A DNA stretch of 64,000 bases, from positions 1,371,001 to 1,435,000 of the forward strand of contig JAYKKT010000047.1 of assembly GCA_036023115.1 (NCBI GenBank). The letters run 5' to 3'. Source of the stretch: Brasenia schreberi (Eukaryota > Streptophyta > Magnoliopsida > Nymphaeales > Cabombaceae). A model generated the notes under the pieces. That model searched no databases. It saw nothing but the letters and a program-made list of their open reading frames with translations, and was not told the origin of the DNA. The position numbers and the translations under genes are program-made. Of the stretch, positions 45,370-58,158 are shown one piece after another (position 1 is the first letter of the stretch; every line of letters begins with the position of its first letter).

Positions 45370-45508
45370 ATTATGAGAATGTTAAAAGAGGAACAGAAAG
45401 ACCACAAAAGTATTGGAAAGAAATAATAAAGAATAATGTAGGTTAGGTTGAGTTAACTGTTAGTAGCTATGTAGAAATAAAGAATCCATAGGCTTAGTTA
45501 TTGTTGTA
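45370..45508 (+). mobile_element. RTE LINE 3'-end fragment, diverged
   Basis: GACCACAAAAGTATTGGAAA, AATAATAAAGAATAATG, GAGTTAACTG, AATAAAGAATCCATAGGC and TTAGTTATTGTTG match the 3' 150 bp of the 44 kb element with small deletions. Confidence 0.75.
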
Positions 45509-45944
45509 GGAACATTCATAAAAGAGAGTAAAAGGGGTTAACGTATAATAGCTAATCGCCAAAAGCAAAGCTCTACCTTTGCTCTTGACCCAAAACCCTC
45601 CACAAAAACAAAAAGATCTCTCACAGACATCTCAACTTCACCTTAGAGAAAGAGAGGGAGAGAAGATAGATGAAGGAACAGGAAGCCAACTGAGAGAGAG
45701 AGAGAGAGAGAGAATCTAAAACCTGAATCATGTACTAGCAGTAAAATGTTCCAATGCTGCGTCCCACAAAAGCCACCAAATAATTATCGTCGTTGGGCCC
45801 TCAATAAATGACGATTTAACCATGTAAAGGCCGAATAATACATAACATTTTTGAAAATATTTGAAAACCCATCTAGAGGATGTCGTATGTCGGGGTTCGT
45901 TATCGTAATAAGTGAATGTCGTATATTATGTACGCGTCGTCATC

Positions 45945-46035
45945 ACATTTAGTCCTCAATCAATGCACGCCTCAGGCATCAAACTCATGACATTGAACTT
46001 GTGAATCGACTCCCTAACCAGGTAAGTTATTCCTT
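45945..46035 (-). mobile_element. SINE-like fragment (type 2)
   Basis: Shares AAACTCATGACATTGAACTT and CCTAACCAGGTAAGTTATTC with the type 2 copies at 44.8 and 52.8 kb. No tail is visible. Confidence 0.4.
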
Positions 46036-46250
46036 TTTGTGCAAAATTATGTTGCGTGTTGAATATCAGTAATTGGCTTCACGGAGTGTTGATTTTTGCC
46101 CTAAATTGACTAATGAAAACTCGTGCTAAATGTGTTACATGTCGAGATTCGACATTGTAAAGCTACGCCTCTGTCTGTATGTGGTATTATACTGCGTATG
46201 AAGCTTATGTACCAATATAAGTAGACTTGTGCAAATTTACCACCAAACAT

Positions 46251-46470
46251 TGGTATCGATAATTAGGCCAGCAAATAAGGAGACAAATGAAGACTATTTT
46301 TAGATCTTCCCAAAAGAGAATTATTTGGTATCGATAATTAGCCAGCAAATAAGGAGACAAATCAAGACTATTTTTAGATCTTCCCAAAAGAGAATTATTT
46401 GGTATCGATAATTAGCCAGCAAATAAGGAGACAAATCAAGACTATTTTTAGATCTTCCCAAAAGAGAAAT
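46251..46470. repeat. Three-copy 74-bp tandem repeat
   Basis: Copies at 46251-46325, 46326-46399 and 46400-46470 each run TGGTATCGATAATTAG to CCAAAAGAGAA. They differ by an extra G in copy 1 and one G/C change, so the array is young. The open frames across it repeat the unit and are not genes. Confidence 0.95.
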
Positions 46471-47103
46471 TCCTTGTATAAGCAAGAAAATTCATATCAA
46501 AGGAGGCTTCTCATGAGAGAGCTTTTAATATGCTACCTCTACATCATGAATGTAACTGCAATACTCAGAGATGATATCGTGATGTAAAATTTCAAAAGAC
46601 CCTTTTCAACATCTTGTAAGACGTATTCTGACTGTTCTACAAAACCAATTCAGACTGTTTATTAAGTTGGCCGTAGTTGGAATTGAGAAATAATCAATTC
46701 CGACTCTTTATATGTCACTAATTTTTTTTACTGTTTTAAACTGTCAGAACTGTTTCCGCCAACCGTCAGAATAAGCCTAATTTTCTAGTAGTTTTCATTT
46801 CAAGGGAAAGGTACAAAACGAGGCAAGAGACAGAGGTCAAAGGTCTTGTCGTTGCTTCTTCACCTCTTTATCTAGGAGGGGCTTGGAGAGATTTCTTGGG
46901 TTTATTTTTGTTTGATGCTTGTGATAACGAACCTGTTTGTGGTTCAGTCAGGTTCGCAAGATCCTCGAGGACCAATTTGCATGCCACCAACCATGGATAT
47001 CAATGCAATATTTACATCAAGCATGTCTTGATTATAAGAGCAAGAGAAAAGATATTGGAAATATACAGAAATGACTATAGGAGTACACTTGTTTATATAT
47101 ATA

Positions 47104-47259
47104 TAGTGATTGGATCCTATCCATCTCTCACACATGTCAACCTATTTCTTTTGGGTGACGTGAGTATAATAAAAATACCTTCATATTTTTTCAAAGTGTC
47201 TTAAAAATTTTTGAAACTATACTCATGTCATCCAAAAAGAACAGACGAGATCCAGATTT

Positions 47260-47261
<2 letters not shown>
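47104..47261. mobile_element. Micron-like palindromic element (family B)
   Basis: 158 bp between a short TA run and an 87-bp (TA)n run (47262-47348). Left part CTTTTGGGTGACGTGAGTAT; the right part, inverted, reads TTTTTGGATGACATGAGTAT. GGATCC- and GGATCT-like motifs lie near both ends. Related to the blocks at 24103-24400. Confidence 0.65.

Positions 47262-47348
<87 letters not shown>
47262..47348. repeat. (TA)n microsatellite, about 87 bp
   Basis: Uninterrupted alternating TA, one of the two longest in the window. Confidence 0.98.
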
Positions 47349-47350
<2 letters not shown>

Positions 47351-47919
47351 TTTTGAGTCATCGTACCATAAAGTTGTTTACTAGTATGTTGTTTTTGCTG
47401 ATATTGAAGATTAGTATGGTAACCATAATCCATGCACGGATCATGATTCTTGGTTAGGTACTTGTAGTCAAGGCGACTGGAGAAAATTATACGAATAGAG
47501 TTGATGCTATGATTGGTTGTCTGCAACAGTATTTTCTCATTTATCCCAAAGTTAAAGTTAATTTCTACGAACATGCCAGTGAACGATGTTTGGTAGCAAG
47601 TATGTTAACCATTATGTATATATTTAGCTCTGCCAACATCATTTTGGAATGGTGACTATTTTGATCGAAGTGGAATGATCATTTAAACCAGCATCTTGTA
47701 GATGAATAAACTGTGGTGTCTGAGAACATGCAAAGATCATTGTTACATCTTACATTCAGGGTTGACACAATACTTGAGTATTTTCGAACATTAATTCTCT
47801 TTTCCATGAACTTGGTCTATGTTTGATCTTGTTGGCATCAAAACTAAGTCTGTCTTGCTGTTTAAGTCATTAACTTGGTTTATATTTGATCTTTGGTTGG
47901 TCAATGAGCGAGTTGTTTT

Positions 47920-48587
47920 TGCACATATACGTGTTCATCTTGGACATCCTCAGGTAATTTTTCTGCAATTATAAACTTTGACATCCCTCTGGTTGCAGGC
48001 AAAAGCTGGAGCCATTTCTGCTACACTGTCGACGGTTGGTTCTTTTCTCATCTTTTTCTCCTTTTCCTTTTCCTTTATAGTCATCGAGTTGTCCCCATCT
48101 GGAGGTAAGAAGGATGATAATTCTGACCACCACGACTGTTAGGCATATAAAGATGCTAAATTTTCACAAGCTTGCCAAAGGGGTTTGCGTGGTGACGCCG
48201 GCACTGTTGAATGTGCATTTGTTGCTTCTGACTTGGCACTTCATGCCATCTTAATCTTTGGCCTCCCTTACATATTAGTGCAGCTCTAATTATTAGTTCC
48301 ACTGCAGGTGACAGCGCTACCATTTTTTGCATCGAATCTCCTACTTGGACGAGCTGCTGCTGAGGAGATCTATCCTATAAGACCTCTTAATGGGTTTGAC
48401 AGGTGATTATATTGTAATGCAAAGTTTCTATGTACGTAAAGTACGTAATGAAATTGTCTTCAGAGGAACAAAGATGCCTTCGATTTTGATTAGTTCTCTT
48501 TTGGTCTTTCTGTTGTCAGGGATGGATTGGAGAAAGCAAAGAAAGAAATGGCTGTCAGCATTGACAGAGGAATTTCCTTCATCACAG

Positions 48588-48630
<43 letters not shown>

Positions 48631-48794
48631 ACAATTCATGTTGTATCAGCTTCTATCCAGTCACTCCAAATAAACCTAGTAGAAGTTTCTTGGTGCAGAT
48701 GGATAATCGTTATCTTGTCCTTCGAAAAGCTCAATCATTTCTTCGTAGAACATCGAAGAATCAGGAACATCAACATTTGCTTGTGGAGATTTAA
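47920..48794 (+). pseudogene. Relic of an unidentified multi-exon gene
   Basis: Several blocks with splice signals join in frame: a piece ending at 47953 before gtaatt; 47999-48034 (AKAGAISATLST, flanked by ttgcag and gttggt); 48308-48402 (31 codons from [14 protein letters not shown] to PIRPLNGFD, flanked by ctgcag and gtgatt); 48530 to about 48587 (DGLEKAKKEMAVSIDRG, FITE); and 48699-48794 (DNRYLVLRKAQSFLRR to a TAA). The first four join without frame conflict, which chance would rarely give. The donor of the 48530 block is missing: a (TC)n run starts where it should be. I do not recognise the protein. No start codon or 5' exons are visible upstream, where MITE and TA-repeat DNA lies. It could be the 3' end of a damaged gene or a transduplicated fragment. 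Confidence 0.45.
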
Positions 48795-51700
48795 TATACG
48801 GTACTTTAAATGCACTCTCTCTTGCATTGCAAAATGAACCAAGTGCCTGAAAGCAGCATAAGTTTCACGTCGGGTGACTCTGTTCCAGACTTTCTTAGCC
48901 CACAATATCAGATCTTAAGCTGGCTTTGAGAGGACCCCATTTTTAATGAATTCATTGCTGTAGTTCAGACCTTCCTAGCGCACCAGCTCTGCGAGGACTG
49001 AAGGTTTGCAGTTTAGGCACATTAAATAGCAGCTCTGCTGTGGTGGAAAGAAACCGACAACCAAACCATAGTTGTCAGGGTGGGAATTGGAATTGGGGAG
49101 CAGTATGGAACGGAAAACCAGAGATCTAAGATCTTCAGAGGGTTCAAGGCGATTGTAGAAAATGGTGGACCGCACTGGCTAGGTGCTTCGCTCACTAAGA
49201 CGAGGTCGGGAGTTCGACACCAGAGTGTGTGGGCTCTCTAATAAGAGTTCAAGAGTTTGATGCCGTGTGTTTCTTATAGGAGTCAGCCTGATCCCAGCTC
49301 TCTTATCCAAAGGAAAATGTGGCAAGAGATGAGATATGGATGGATGTATCACTAGTACAAATCCGGTTTTTCCCCCCTGCAGTTTTGAAAAATATGAATA
49401 TATCAATACTTTTAGAATTTAAGTAGGTGACTCTATCTGGTACGAAGAAATACTTTTACATATCTAGAGAAAAATGAAATTATCATCTTTATCCTAAACC
49501 ATGTTTTTTCCCCCTCTTTTGCCTTTTGACTTAGTGCACTTTTATGTACCGTCTATGTAATTTTATGCGAAACATGTTTGGTTCTGGGTTGTCTGGAACA
49601 GCAGTCGAACCACTCGTTTTTTTATTTTAGTTTGAGCCATCTCGAAATTGTTTCAATTGTATTTTTTGAAGAAAAGGGCACATATGCACCTTCTGGGAGT
49701 CGAACTCCCAACCAATCGTAACTGTAGAACACTTCCCGAACATTAAGTTATTAATCAATTTGTGATAATTGGTGTTGAAAAAAATATATAAAACTTACTT
49801 AGAGGAGGTTTGAAACCATCGGTTTCAGTTACAGACTGGTTTTTAGATACCATGAACCGTAACTGAGCCAGGGAGTTCCTGGTTCCGGGCTAGTTCAACA
49901 GGCTCTGCCAACGTTACAGTTCTGGTTTGAACCACCAAACCAGTTATGAACCAGTCATGTCTAGCATTATATATATACGAATGGTATTAATTTCTCTTCT
50001 TTTCTAAATTATCTAGTATTTTTTTAACTCTTTATGGGGGTTAACTTCAAGCAAGTCAAACGTTCTTCTGTTTGTATCATCATTTTGTTGCTTCATTGGA
50101 GGGTCCATGATCTTGAAAATTGATATATTTCTTGATAAGCAACGAAACCCACAACGCCTTTTACAAATGAATATGGAAGATGGTGGCACCTGCGTTTATT
50201 AAAGAAGTGTTAATAAAACTTGGTTTGAACCTCATTGAAGATTCTCAGACACTAATTCTTTGAGATGCATTCAATGGAGAATAAGGAAGCAGCAGTATGT
50301 ACTGTCTTTAGGCAGTATTCAATAAAAGAAACAATGGCCAACTCTTTATGAATCCTGGTCAATAAATATGAAGCCATCTGATATTTAAAAGACGCGTCTA
50401 ATATTTATTTGATGCATATGAATTGTAGTAGTACGCTCTGTGGTCCAAGTTCTTGCCATCATCATTTGATGCCTTCCTAAAGAACCAGTCACACAGTGGT
50501 GTTTGGAAATTAAACATAAATTTTGAGAAATGGATGAACTTGTTCATTCAGCAAACCAAACTCAGCCTACTCCCAAACTAAGTGGGGTTTGCTACATGGA
50601 TTTTTAATCGCCATAGAGCATAATTTTTTTTTTTTAGTTACAAGAGGAGAACAAAGCCTAACACACACACATGCACCATCTCACATCTTTTCCCCGGATC
50701 ATGGGTCAAACTAGTTCGAGACTTAGGTCTATCCTTGTTAAGATTGTGGCTGACTTGGTAGATTGATTTGATCTTATGTGGATTTCTTGGGGATCTTGAT
50801 CCAGTAATAAGGGCAGAACCTAACCCAAATAAGAATGGTTGTAATAAGGGTCCTAAAACCCAGTTATAGTTAAGATTTCCCCACATCAACCTGAAGTCAT
50901 ATCTTGTTCCAAACCCGATCGACGTCTTTCGGTTTAACCAACTGAAGTCACAAAAGACCTAGATTAATTGGGCAGATTTATGGGTAAATCATGGTCATCT
51001 GGATTAGGTATAAGAATCTTGACGAGTTTCACTTAAACTCTTTTGACTTTCAAATCTTTACTTAAGTTGCATGATGTTAATTGATATTATTCTAAGTGCA
51101 TGTTTGACCCATTAATGAGCTCACCAGAACCACACCCTTTCAAATACAACGTTGCGAATTTGTATTTTAGGAATTCAATCATTTTATTGTAAGGAATACG
51201 TTTTACACCTCAAATATTTGGGTATATATTGATGTCATTGAATGATCAATACTTTCAATTTTACAAGAAAATTGTACGAAAGGTTAAATTTTGACATAAA
51301 TTCTAAATAAGAAACTACTTTCTACTCAAAATTATATGTAAATGTTGGCAATTTTAACTTTAATATGCAGCTCATGTTCCACTCATCTAACTCAACAATG
51401 TTTCTTGTTCATGTTCAGCTCGGCGCAAAGAAGCTAACAAGCCAAACATGGACAAGATTTTGAGCTTCAAATGGGCCGTGAACATATCTAGAATTTTTTG
51501 TGGGGTGGGGCGAACTGTTTATTCAGCCATTTAAGGTGGGGTGAACTATGTGTAGTAACTTTTTCATTCGTTTTCTGAATTTCAGAATGTAGATCCGCCG
51601 CTGCTTAACACAAGGCTAATAATGCATGGTGAGGCTTCCTAAAACTAAATAAGCAACTAAATAATAAAAGAGGTGGAGGGTCACCAACCAGTGCGTAGGC

Positions 51701-52306
51701 AGATGTTTGGTAGGAAAAGCATCACCATGCGCAACGTTCAGTACAGGTTCTTACGTAAAAAGTAAGCGATGAGAAAGGTGTGCTGTCTAAAATAACTAAT
51801 ATGGATCATATCCATGTGGTTCCTGGTTCAGACCCATGTCCTACAGTTCTTTTGCTGGCTTTGAACATTATTACATAACTTCTATGATTTATGATTTTCT
51901 CAAAAGCCAACTGCCAGGAGTTTCGGATTTAGTTTAATACTGATATTGATTATCACGCACTATTGGAAGCCCGATCCGACTTATCCCGATCTGGTATTAC
52001 TAACTTCAATTTAGGTCCAGGTCTGGGGCCTGAACCTATTTGGGTCCAGTTGATGCCCACTCTAGAATGCTAGGTCACATATACCAACGCTGGCTCTCAT
52101 ACAAAATTCATTCAAGTTTACCTTGTCAATGCAGGTATGGGGCTCATAACTGCCTGCATGGGACTCTCCTTCCCATCATGAGAGAGAGAGAGGGTAATGG
52201 AACAATCTATTTACGGGATGTTTGATTATGAGGTATGGGCCTACTAAATTATAATTATTTTTTCAAGTTTATCTTGTAATTAGATGTGGATATGAATTAT
52301 GAATCC
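48795..52306. other. Intergenic repeat DNA, no gene
   Basis: 49155-49300 has a tRNA-like GGTCGGGAGTTCGACACC and may be a third SINE type. 49665-49750 is a partial type 1 SINE (minus). 49560-49970 is a GGTTTGAACCACC-like degenerate block. 50530-50690 has a LINE-tail-like phrase (CCCAAACTAAGTGGGGTTTG) next to another partial SINE. No coding region supported. Confidence 0.5.
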
Positions 52307-52704
52307 TACTTTTTACTCGATTACGAGATCAACTACCAACTCACTACTTGGGCCTTTGGAACTTGTTGAGCACTGAAGTGAGGTTTCTCATGTCAAAGTA
52401 GGCACCAATTGAAGCCAAAATTTGAAAAACCAATGAAAAAAGGTGCAAGGTTGAATCATGGGCTATAATGTATAATCCTATCCTCGTAATCATATGTGAG
52501 TTTGGACTCGTAGTACAAATGATACTTTTTACTCGATTACGAGGTCAACTACCAACTCACTACCTGAGTTGAGCCTTTGGAACTTGTTGAGCACGGGAGT
52601 GATATTTCTTGTGCCAAAGTAAGCACCAGCCAAAGCCAAAATTTGAAAAAACAATGAGAAAAGGTGCAAGGTTGAACCGTGGGCTATAATGTATAATCTT
52701 ATCC
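52307..52704. repeat. Tandem duplication, period about 216 bp
   Basis: Copies start TACTTTTTACTCGATTACGA at 52307 and 52523 and share CAACTACCAACTCACTACCT-type sequence, TTTGGAACTTGTTGAGCAC and GGGCTATAATGTATAATC. Roughly nine of ten bases match. Non-coding. Confidence 0.9.
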
Positions 52705-52785
52705 AACCTAAACAGTTTTCATGTCTATTTGCTTCGCCCTTATAAGATTTCTAGATCCGGAACTGCCGGTTTTGAAGCATAATTC

Positions 52786-52895
52786 TATTCTTTTTTGGTA
52801 GAAGAGGAGGCCAAAGCCAAATACACTCCCGGGGTTTCGTACTCATGACCTTCAACTTGTGAACAAACAGGTCAGTTACTGCTCTTTGTGTGGAG
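52786..52895 (-). mobile_element. SINE-like element (type 2)
   Basis: Shares TACTCATGACCTTCAACTTG with 44.8 kb, and AGAAGAGGAGGCCAAAGCC at its tail side resembles the type 1 tail, so types 1 and 2 may be related. Confidence 0.5.
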
Positions 52896-55100
52896 CTACA
52901 TCCCCAGGTCGGGTGGGCTCACGGCTATGCCCCTATTTACAGCACAAGGCTTTTCTCCCTTATCTTAATTGCTTTAGGAAATGAAAACCTGGGAAAAGTA
53001 TTCACTTTTCTTAAAACTTTTGGTTTCCACGAAAATGACACTTTTCCTTTGATTAGATGTAAAGAAATAATAGTTTGTCAATAACCATTTGGTTTGAACA
53101 TATGAAAAAGAATGGAAAAGAAAAGGAAACGATTTGATAATACAAAAATCAGCTTTTGCGATTTTTGCTTTTGAGCAAATTGCCCCAGTCAATGACAATG
53201 CTATTTGAATCACAACAAAGACAAATTATCTATCATGTATGCCTTTAATCTCTCTCTCTCTCTCTCTCTGTGACCACCAAAGATCCGAGAACCATTTGCA
53301 ATTTGATTGTTGAAAACTTTAACTGCACGACCGTTTTAGAATTGCGAGTCACTATTTGACTGTGGTCTTTTTTCAGTGTTGCTAATGGCTCTGAGCACAG
53401 TAAATGGCGGACCTTTTACTTTAGGGAAATCATGAAATTCTGGTTATCAAAAGGAAAAAGGAAAAGAAAAGAATATCATGCTTCTTTTCAGTGAACTAGA
53501 AATTCAACACTCAAAGCAGTGAATTGTGACATACGTTGAAAAGTTAGATCATTACCCCAATTCATATACAATTGTACTCTTTACTTTTCAAATTCAAATA
53601 TTTATTTTTTATCATACGAATCTAAATATGTTTACGCAAAATCATTCGCTTTTTAAATTCAAATTTCTATTGTAGATCATGCGAATCAAACAATAAAGAT
53701 GTTTAAGTGGATTTGTGCATGAATGAGTATGTACATTTACAATTTTATATATATATTATTGTGTGTGTGCGCGCTTGTATGCTTGTGGGCCCGCATGAAG
53801 GAAATAAAATAAGATATGATTTTGCTTTTGGGAGTTAAATGTGTGTATGATATAAGATAATGACAGTGATTAAAAGAAATAAAGGTAGGTTACCCTACTT
53901 AGAGGGTGATATTGCTTGATTTAGTTTGAGTTGGAGGGTATGGAACATATTTTACTACGTAATGTCCACTTCATGAATGGATGAGTCCAGAGTCCTGCCC
54001 ATGAATGAAAGAGAAAAGACGTAACGCCAAGATGCAATCCACTTACTCTTATGTATGTGAGTGTCATCCTGCTTTTCCTTTTTATCTTTTCTGACAATTA
54101 GGGTGTAAAAATAGCTTTGTTGCTTTCCAGCTTTAATCAATTTGACTTTATGTGATTATAATTTCCCTTTATCTGCTAGAAATATGATAGCGAGATAAAT
54201 ACTTTTGCATATATGAAGGTATATGGTTGAACATAATTAAAAATGAATATTGTCAGTGGCACCCCCACTCTTGGATCATGTGAGTTATGTGCCTTACTCG
54301 AAATGTGAAAGTTTTCGGGGTTTTCTATTGTATAGAGGAAAATACAAGTGGTTTGAAGATGTAATATACGAGTGTGCTTCACCCGTTTCTCACTCCAAAA
54401 TAATTCTTTGGACTTCTTCCGAATATAGTTAATTAAGGAAGAAGGTATTAGGAAGATAAAATGAGACACCTTTTTTTTCTTGTAATAACCGGTGTATGGA
54501 ATGTCATAAGGACCCCAACTGATTGCAATAGTTGGAAATAAGAATACAATCAGTGAAATATGTAGAGATTGATTCCAGTAATTTTAAAAAAATTTCTGAC
54601 AGCTAAACTCTTGGAATTGTTTTTTGATAGATTTAACTGTCGAAATTGATCGCAAAAATTCAAATTTGACATAACTTAATAGGAACAAACACCAAACTAC
54701 TTCATCTAATCAGTTGTGAGAGACACACTTAAACCAGCCCCATTGCAAGACAGAACAAGATTTAGGGCATGCTGGGTTTATGGTAAACCAAGTTCGTCTT
54801 AGACACATATATTTAGAGAGGGAGAGGGAGAGAGACAATAGTATATATTCAAGCTTATATCTACTCGATGTGAAATATGAAAATATAATAGTACATTTTA
54901 TTTTTTAAATTCAAATCTCTATTATTAATCACATCAATGAAAGGATAAAGATGTTTGAGTAAATTTGACCATATATTGCTCCCTCTTTCTCTCTTTCTAT
55001 ATAATATATTAATTGCATGTTTTATGTAAATATGATATTAATTGAATATAACTTGTGAAGTAGAGCTCACGTTATAACAGGGTGGATGTAAGGTGGGTGC
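52896..55100. other. AT-rich intergenic DNA, no gene
   Basis: Short CT and TA runs and two AT-rich MITE-like stretches (53570-53760 and 54840-55015) that share AAATTCAAAT(T/C)TCTATT and AAAGATGTTT(A/G)AGT with 29.4, 56.8 and 63.3 kb. Confidence 0.5.
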
Positions 55101-55128
55101 AGGGCTTGATAAGGGACGGAGAAGGGCT

Positions 55129-55325
55129 GTATCAAATATGAAGTTTTTAATATGGAGAAGGTGCGGGCAGTGTGAAAACCCGCCCCACCCCATTGCCTTC
55201 CCTTACTTTTGATCCTAAGACCTATGGGATCGGGCCAGGCGGTGTCTAATATGAGCTTTTCAATACAGGGCAGGTGTGGGTAGCGTGCAACCCACCCACA
55301 CCCCATTGCCGTCCCTTCCATAGCC
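55129..55325. repeat. Imperfect tandem repeat, period about 105 bp
   Basis: ATCAAATATGAAGTTTTTAA with CACCCCATTGCCTTCCCTT recurs as GTCTAATATGAGCTTTTCAA with CACCCCATTGCCGTCCCTT. Strongly diverged, with a GGGTGCGGG-type core. Confidence 0.65.
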
Positions 55326-55500
55326 GGGTCCAACCCATCGCTTCTTAACCATGGCTGGTGCGAGAACGCTACGTGCATTCACTTTTCCTCCCTTCCCTTT
55401 TGTCACCTTTCATCTCTTTTTTTTTAACCGGTAGCCTCAATGATTCCCTTCCTCCTCTACGCTTCTTTTCATTTCAAGTTCCATCATTACTTTCAATGAT

Positions 55501-55504
<4 letters not shown>

Positions 55505-55560
<56 letters not shown>
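55505..55560. repeat. (TC)n(TA)n compound microsatellite
   Basis: About 34 bp TC followed by about 20 bp TA, same composition as at 10069, 23860 and 63090. Confidence 0.95.
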
Positions 55561-56536
55561 GCCGGTCAAAGTAGCAGTATTGTCCCTCCCCTCCTTTCAA
55601 TAGTATCAAAAATTTCCTTTTTCTTTATTAATGGTGAGGATCCACCGGATTCCGGCCGAAGAACCCGAGGCTGTGGACCTCTTGGGATTTGTGACCCATC
55701 AAGCAAACATAAGCCCTCCTTAGCTTTAGCTTTTCAATTGTGAAGATGATTCATTAGAAAAAGGGATTTGCACGCTCTTGCATGAGTCTTAGTTAAGAGC
55801 GCTACTGTGATGAAGATTGACCACCTTTTTGTATTTGCTTCGTCCGCCGAACGATGAAGACAGGAGAAGGGAATTGAAAGGCAAGCCGGAGGATCTGCCC
55901 GGAATAAATACCAAAGTCATATATTGTTTATTAATATCGAGTCTCTTTTTCTTTATGAAAATCTTGGAGTAAGGGACATTCTAGATATCGCGTGTCCCAA
56001 CTCTGACACGTACACTATTTTAGTGAACCTTTTTTTTTATAATCCATATTAATAAATATATTATTTATTTATACTAAGTAGGATGTAATAGAGCCGAGTC
56101 GATGTTAGCAGAGGCAAGCTCAATGTGACTTGTTAAGAAAAAGTTGTACCAGAGCTTGAGCACGAGTATTGTTGAGCTTAACTCCTAACAACTTCAATTC
56201 CGTTAGTTGGGTTCGTTTGAGTTCAATGCAATCAAGGTCGATTCAACTAAATTTGGCTAGTGATCGAACATAGTGAGTTCGAATCCTGTCAAACTTGATT
56301 TAGCTCGTGAGTTAGCTTGGACTTAAAAAGTTCATGAATTAAGTATACGCCATTTATTTTTACCAATCATTGAAAATAAATAAACTTTGTAGTGTAAATC
56401 TCGATTAGGCTCATGAGTTGTTTGAGTTAAACACTGAGCTTGAGCTCAGACTTAAATCCAGTTCAGATTTTCATCTAGAACGGGCTCGAGTAGCTCATGA
56501 GCAACTTGGCTCACTTGTACCTACAATAATAAAAAT

Positions 56537-56540
56537 CTTA

Positions 56541-56602
<62 letters not shown>

Positions 56603-56909
56603 AGTGGTAAATATTCACACCGTGTCTAATCATGTTTATGTACAAAACTAGTTTATCATTTAAATCGTTCGACCAATCTTGTTTATCTACAAAGCTATTT
56701 TATCGTTTCAATCATTCAATTTTTGAGATCAATAGTTGAGGTCATAAAGAAAAAAATTAAATGCAAAGTATAAAAATAAAATGATCTTTTAATTTATTTT
56801 TTCACTATAAATCATATCTAATTCAAATCTCCAATGTAAATCATGTTAATTAAAATGAGTAGCATATATCATGTCAATTAAACAGTAGATTTGAGTATTT
56901 ATCACTACT

Positions 56910-56938
<29 letters not shown>
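56537..56938. mobile_element. Micron-like palindromic element (family A) in TA/GA repeats
   Basis: (TA)n then (GA)n 56537-56601, element 56602-56911, then (TA)n to about 56945. Left end AAGTGGTAAATATTCA; the right end, inverted, reads AAGTAGTGATAAATACTCAA. Same ends as 9682-9915. No open frame; length 310 bp. Confidence 0.65.
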
Positions 56939-56945
<7 letters not shown>

Positions 56946-56948
<3 letters not shown>

Positions 56949-57619
56949 CGAACGAAGAGCTAAAACAACGCAAAACCGTTATTATATGATCCACAAGCAG
57001 TATTGTGCTTGTGAGTAATCGAGCTGCTTCTTACATGAGTTTCATGGGATTGAAGGGAGGTGCGGGTTCCCCGCCCCCATCATCTCCTCACACGTGCCAG
57101 CCAAGATCCACGCATGTCAGTGTTGGCCCCACGGGTTCTGCACCCTAGGGCTTCACAAGCGAGCACGTGACGGCAATCTGGCAACCAAATACCCGGCGAG
57201 AGAGGCGACTCGGAGTCTTAAGCACCACCAAAACCGATGCCTTAACATGGATGAAATTGGATTGACACACCTCACACATTTATTTCGAAGCAGCGCAGAT
57301 GAGAACAACAGCAACCTTTTCTTTCTCGGTAATTGGAGACAAGATAGAGGCCGCAACAGAGAGAAATGAATGCGATTTTTAGTCAACACTTCGTTCATTC
57401 ACCAGGCCCAGCATGTCCAATCATTTAAGGGAGGGAAGAGAAAACAGATGATACTGAACAATCCAATCACCATTCGTACCCATAAACTGTACACACCATA
57501 GAGCAAGCACAACAGGCAAAACGAGAGGGAGAAAGACGAACCTAATCCCGCTTCTAACTTTCACTAAAGGTCGGATTAGAAATACAACTCCGGCGAAGAA
57601 AATTCTCTGATACTTCATA
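56946..57619. other. Spacer 3' of the BAM-like gene
   Basis: Holds the 3' UTR of the BAM-like gene at its right side. The GC-richer 57060-57370 part has overlapping open frames on both strands but no recognisable protein. Confidence 0.4.
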
Positions 57620-58102
57620 TTAGATGCTCAGCAAATCCGGCGGTAAAGACTGAGTTTCTTGGGTCGTTGGAGTCGCCGACGTCGACCCGGCGGCCGGAAG
57701 GGTGTTGCCGGTTTCGGACGATTTGGGCGTTGCTTTAGGGACCTCAGTGAGCATCTGCACCACTTCCCTCATCGTCGGTCTCTCGACGCTCTGTTCTTCC
57801 ACGCACAGCATTGCGACGTAGAAGACGTGCATGGCTTCATGAAGAGGAACGCTGGATAGCCTCTTGTCTAGTATCTTCAACACCCCTTCTTTGCTGGAAT
57901 CCGTCATTTTTCTCACCCACTGAACGATGTCCACGCCGTCGCCGAACTCACCCACCGGCTTCCGGCCGGTTACCAGTTCCAGAAGCACCACGCCGAAGCT
58001 GTACACGTCGCTCTTCTCGTCCACCTTCAACGTATACGCGTATTCTGATTGTAGAAAAATACACCAATAACCAGAAAAAGGAATCAATACCAAACAAACG
58101 AA

Positions 58103-58158
<56 letters not shown>

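Noticed and set aside
56270..56300. GTTCGAATCC resembling a tRNA B box
   Set aside because: No A box or cloverleaf can be formed around it. No true tRNA gene was found in the window; the B-box matches belong to SINEs.
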